DNA from: Candidatus Aenigmatarchaeota archaeon
GTDB taxonomy: Archaea > Aenigmatarchaeota > Aenigmatarchaeia > QMZP01 > JAFGSV01
Assembly: GCA_030624445.1 (NCBI GenBank)
Contig: JAUXKD010000037.1
Location: 1-5,846, forward strand
Length of the DNA stretch: 5,846 bases
Direction: 5' to 3'
The notes beneath the pieces were generated by a model. It saw nothing but the letters and a program-made list of their open reading frames with translations, was not told the origin of the DNA and searched no databases. Shown in pieces: positions 5,071 through 5,846 of the stretch (position 1 is its first letter; the number at the start of each line of letters is the position of its first letter). The translations under genes and the position numbers were made by a program.

Positions 5071-5846
5071 GACTCTGACGGACAAGCGGATTGTCGTAAC
5101 GGGCGGTGCGGGATTCATAGGATCCTGGCTGGCGGAGGCGATGTCTAAAGAAAACTCCGTGAAGGTTTTGGATAACTTCTCTCCCGGTAAAAGGGAGAAC
5201 CTGGCGCACATCAGGGACAAAATACAGGTTGTAGAAACCGACGTGAGGAACGCGGAAGCCGTTCTTGAGAACCTGAAAGATGCGGACGTGGTCTTCCATG
5301 AGGCGGCGAACGTCCGGATACCCCTTTCCGTAAAAGACCCCCGTATGGATGCCGACCTAAACATCGGGGGGACCCTCAACGTCCTTGAGGCCTGCAGGAA
5401 GAACGATGTGAAACGGGTGGTATTCGCGTCTTCTTCGGCCGTTTACGGCGACCCGAAGACGATGCCAGTTTCAGAGACATTGAAGCCGAACCCGAAGTCG
5501 CCCTATGCGATATCAAAAATGGCCGGGGAAACGTACGTCACCCTTTACGGGCATCTTTATGGCCTTGAGACCGTGGCGCTGCGCTACTTCAACGTGTACG
5601 GGGAAAGGCAGAGCCCTGACAGCCCGTATTCGGGCGTGATCTCGATTTTCATTAAGAACATGAAGAAGGGCATCCCTTTGACGGTGTTCGGCGACGGGAA
5701 GCAGACAAGGGATTTCGTCGATGTGAGGGACGTCGTGAAGGCGAACATGCTTGCAGCGGAATCGAAGAAAGCCGTGGGGAAGGCGATAAACGTTGGTACG
5801 GGCAGTTCCGTCTCCCTTAATGAGATGATAGGGATACTGGAGAAAA
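5069..5846 (+). CDS. GalE-like NAD-dependent sugar-nucleotide epimerase/dehydratase, 3' end missing
   Basis: The frame is open from ATG 5069 to the window end: 259 residues of a family that usually has about 310-330. It is an extended short-chain dehydrogenase acting on NDP-sugars. The Rossmann motif TGGAGFIG is at residues 11-18. Asp35 in VLDNFSPG sits where NAD(H) enzymes bind the adenosine ribose. FHEAANV (76-82), the FASSSAVYG serine block (119-127) and YAISK (Tyr146, Lys150) give the catalytic Ser-Tyr-Lys set. RYFNVYG and the later FGDGKQTRDFVDVRDVV are standard substrate-domain motifs, followed by INVGTGSSVSLNEM. UDP-glucose/UDP-GlcNAc 4-epimerase is the likeliest activity; dTDP-glucose 4,6-dehydratase or another NDP-sugar epimerase cannot be excluded. 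Start: no in-frame ATG, GTG or TTG in the short upstream gap, and the initiator sits directly before the Rossmann fold. The mRNA is probably leaderless. Confidence 0.92.
   Translation, partial: MTLTDKRIVVTGGAGFIGSWLAEAMSKENSVKVLDNFSPGKRENLAHIRDKIQVVETDVRNAEAVLENLKDADVVFHEAANVRIPLSVKDPRMDADLNIGGTLNVLEACRKNDVKRVVFASSSAVYGDPKTMPVSETLKPNPKSPYAISKMAGETYVTLYGHLYGLETVALRYFNVYGERQSPDSPYSGVISIFIKNMKKGIPLTVFGDGKQTRDFVDVRDVVKANMLAAESKKAVGKAINVGTGSSVSLNEMIGILEK

Noticed and set aside
5038..5379. Minus-strand ORFs of 113 and 85 codons at the right edge
   Set aside because: They are antisense to the epimerase Rossmann domain, whose motifs are unmistakable on the plus strand.

Overview
The window is archaeal. 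It contains ribosomal protein L10e in its archaeal/eukaryotic form, a protein of the archaeal family DUF1512, TATA-type promoters about 25 bases upstream of inferred starts, and Shine-Dalgarno sites complementary to the 16S tail. Isoleucine ATA and arginine AGG/AGA codons are common, which also fits. The phylum cannot be fixed from this sequence alone. Coding is very dense: six protein genes, no gap above about 125 bases, two convergent pairs that overlap, and no RNA gene, mobile element or CRISPR array that I can see.

Left half (1-3824): the 3' part of a DUF1512 gene (+) converges on, and overlaps by 29 bases, a long minus-strand gene built like phosphoenolpyruvate (PEP) synthase. That protein keeps the family's three-part layout but has lost the phosphocarrier histidine (Asn in its place) and the recognisable metal- and PEP-binding residues of the barrel. 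It looks like a catalytically dead or repurposed paralog. Upstream of it on the same strand lies the L10e gene, separated by a 107-base gap holding a separate promoter.

Right half (3825-5846): a 122-base divergent promoter region separates L10e from a sugar-phosphate nucleotidyltransferase (+). A small single-domain cupin (-) and a GalE-like NAD-dependent sugar-nucleotide epimerase/dehydratase (+, cut by the window end) follow. Together these look like the edge of a glycan or sugar-nucleotide locus: the nucleotidyltransferase would activate a sugar-1-phosphate, the epimerase/dehydratase would remodel the NDP-sugar, and the cupin may act on a related sugar or bind one. They alternate in strand, so each appears to have its own promoter rather than sharing an operon.

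Initiation signals are unusually regular. Three genes carry GTGAT exactly 4 bases before the start codon, and in each the TATA-like element is placed so that transcription should begin at or just before GTGAT, giving leaders of about 10 bases. The epimerase gene has no such site and appears leaderless; its promoter is interlocked with that of the divergent cupin. The most unusual item is the degenerate PEP synthase-like protein.
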